41,776 bases of DNA from JAYWFX01 sp043778575 (GTDB lineage Bacteria > Patescibacteriota > JACMRA01). Shown piece after piece: positions 41,706-41,776 of this stretch; positions within the stretch are counted from its first letter, which is position 1, and each line of letters begins with the position of its first letter. The DNA lies in NCBI GenBank assembly GCA_043778575.1, contig JAYWFX010000005.1, forward strand, positions 1 through 41,776, written 5' to 3'. The notes below the pieces were generated by a model that saw only the letters and a list, made by a program, of their open reading frames with translations, was not told the DNA's origin and did no database searches. Both the position numbers and the translations under genes were made by a program.

Positions 41706-41732
41706 AACAAAAAAAGGTGCCAGTCTGACACC
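41706..41732 (-). terminator. Probable terminator for a minus-strand gene beyond the right edge
   Basis: GGTG-C-CAG and CTG-A-CACC (41716-41732) form a hairpin; read on the minus strand it is followed by seven T, so it most likely ends a gene outside the window. On the plus strand the tail CCTTTAT is weak. Confidence 0.55.
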
Positions 41733-41776
41733 CCTTTATAAAAATAAATTAAATGAGCCGACTTAACACCGTTTGG

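Noticed and set aside
1..41776. Alternative genetic code with UGA read as glycine, as in some Patescibacteria
   Set aside because: Conserved genes read through without internal TGA, and the GT-C gene ends in TGA at 19197-19199 right where the convergent neighbour ends.

Overview
The window looks like a chromosomal segment of a small-genome, AT-rich bacterium of the Candidate Phyla Radiation (Patescibacteria). Evidence: short intergenic gaps and several overlapping convergent 3' ends; housekeeping genes scattered as single units (secY alone; rplJ-rplL without rplK-rplA or rpoB; rpsB without tsf; rpmI-rplT without infC; rpsG apart from fusA); few Shine-Dalgarno sequences, with promoters whose -10 box lies only 6-7 nt before the start codon; and a giant membrane-anchored wall hydrolase. 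TGA is used as a stop codon (for example at 19199), so this is not a UGA-glycine lineage. I cannot fix the order or phylum.

Layout. 1-2015: 5'-terminal two thirds or more of a fused restriction-modification protein, cut by the window edge. 2110-7564: secY with an enlarged external loop; lepA reduced to its GTPase domain; an unknown P-loop gene; a glycosyltransferase reduced to its N-terminal half; rmuC. 7557-10626: a possible divergent tsaB, then rplJ, rplL, rpsB, rpmG, rpmI, rplT. 10674-16024: map, a secreted clan GH-A glycosidase, a YtxH-like protein, a full-length transketolase and grpE. 16199-17396: tRNA-Gly and tRNA-Tyr (minus), rpsG, tRNA-His and tRNA-Ala (plus). 17439-25574: GT-C membrane glycosyltransferase, ABC-2 permease, trpS, gpmI, a GNAT, fusA.

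25759-33241 is the most interesting part. A 565-residue coiled-coil protein with two Asn/Gln-rich tracts is divergent from a 1427-residue protein made of a cytoplasmic coiled coil, one membrane span and five successive peptidoglycan-hydrolase-like domains (lysozyme-like, M15 peptidase, Amidase_2, second lysozyme-like, CHAP/NlpC-like). Two small signal-anchored proteins follow. Codon choice shifts to AT-rich around 29130-29160 and back around 32690, suggesting that the extracellular half and the next gene are a replaced block. The organisation would suit attack on, or remodelling of, a cell wall; an episymbiotic host wall is an inference.

33420-41686 is accessory: a membrane protein followed by small mostly single-gene units (three VOC/glyoxalase-fold proteins, two YdeI/OmpD-associated-like proteins, quinone reductase, MazG, HIT-like, GNAT, DM13, DUF2200, membrane proteins). 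No rRNA, CRISPR array, transposase or integrase was seen.
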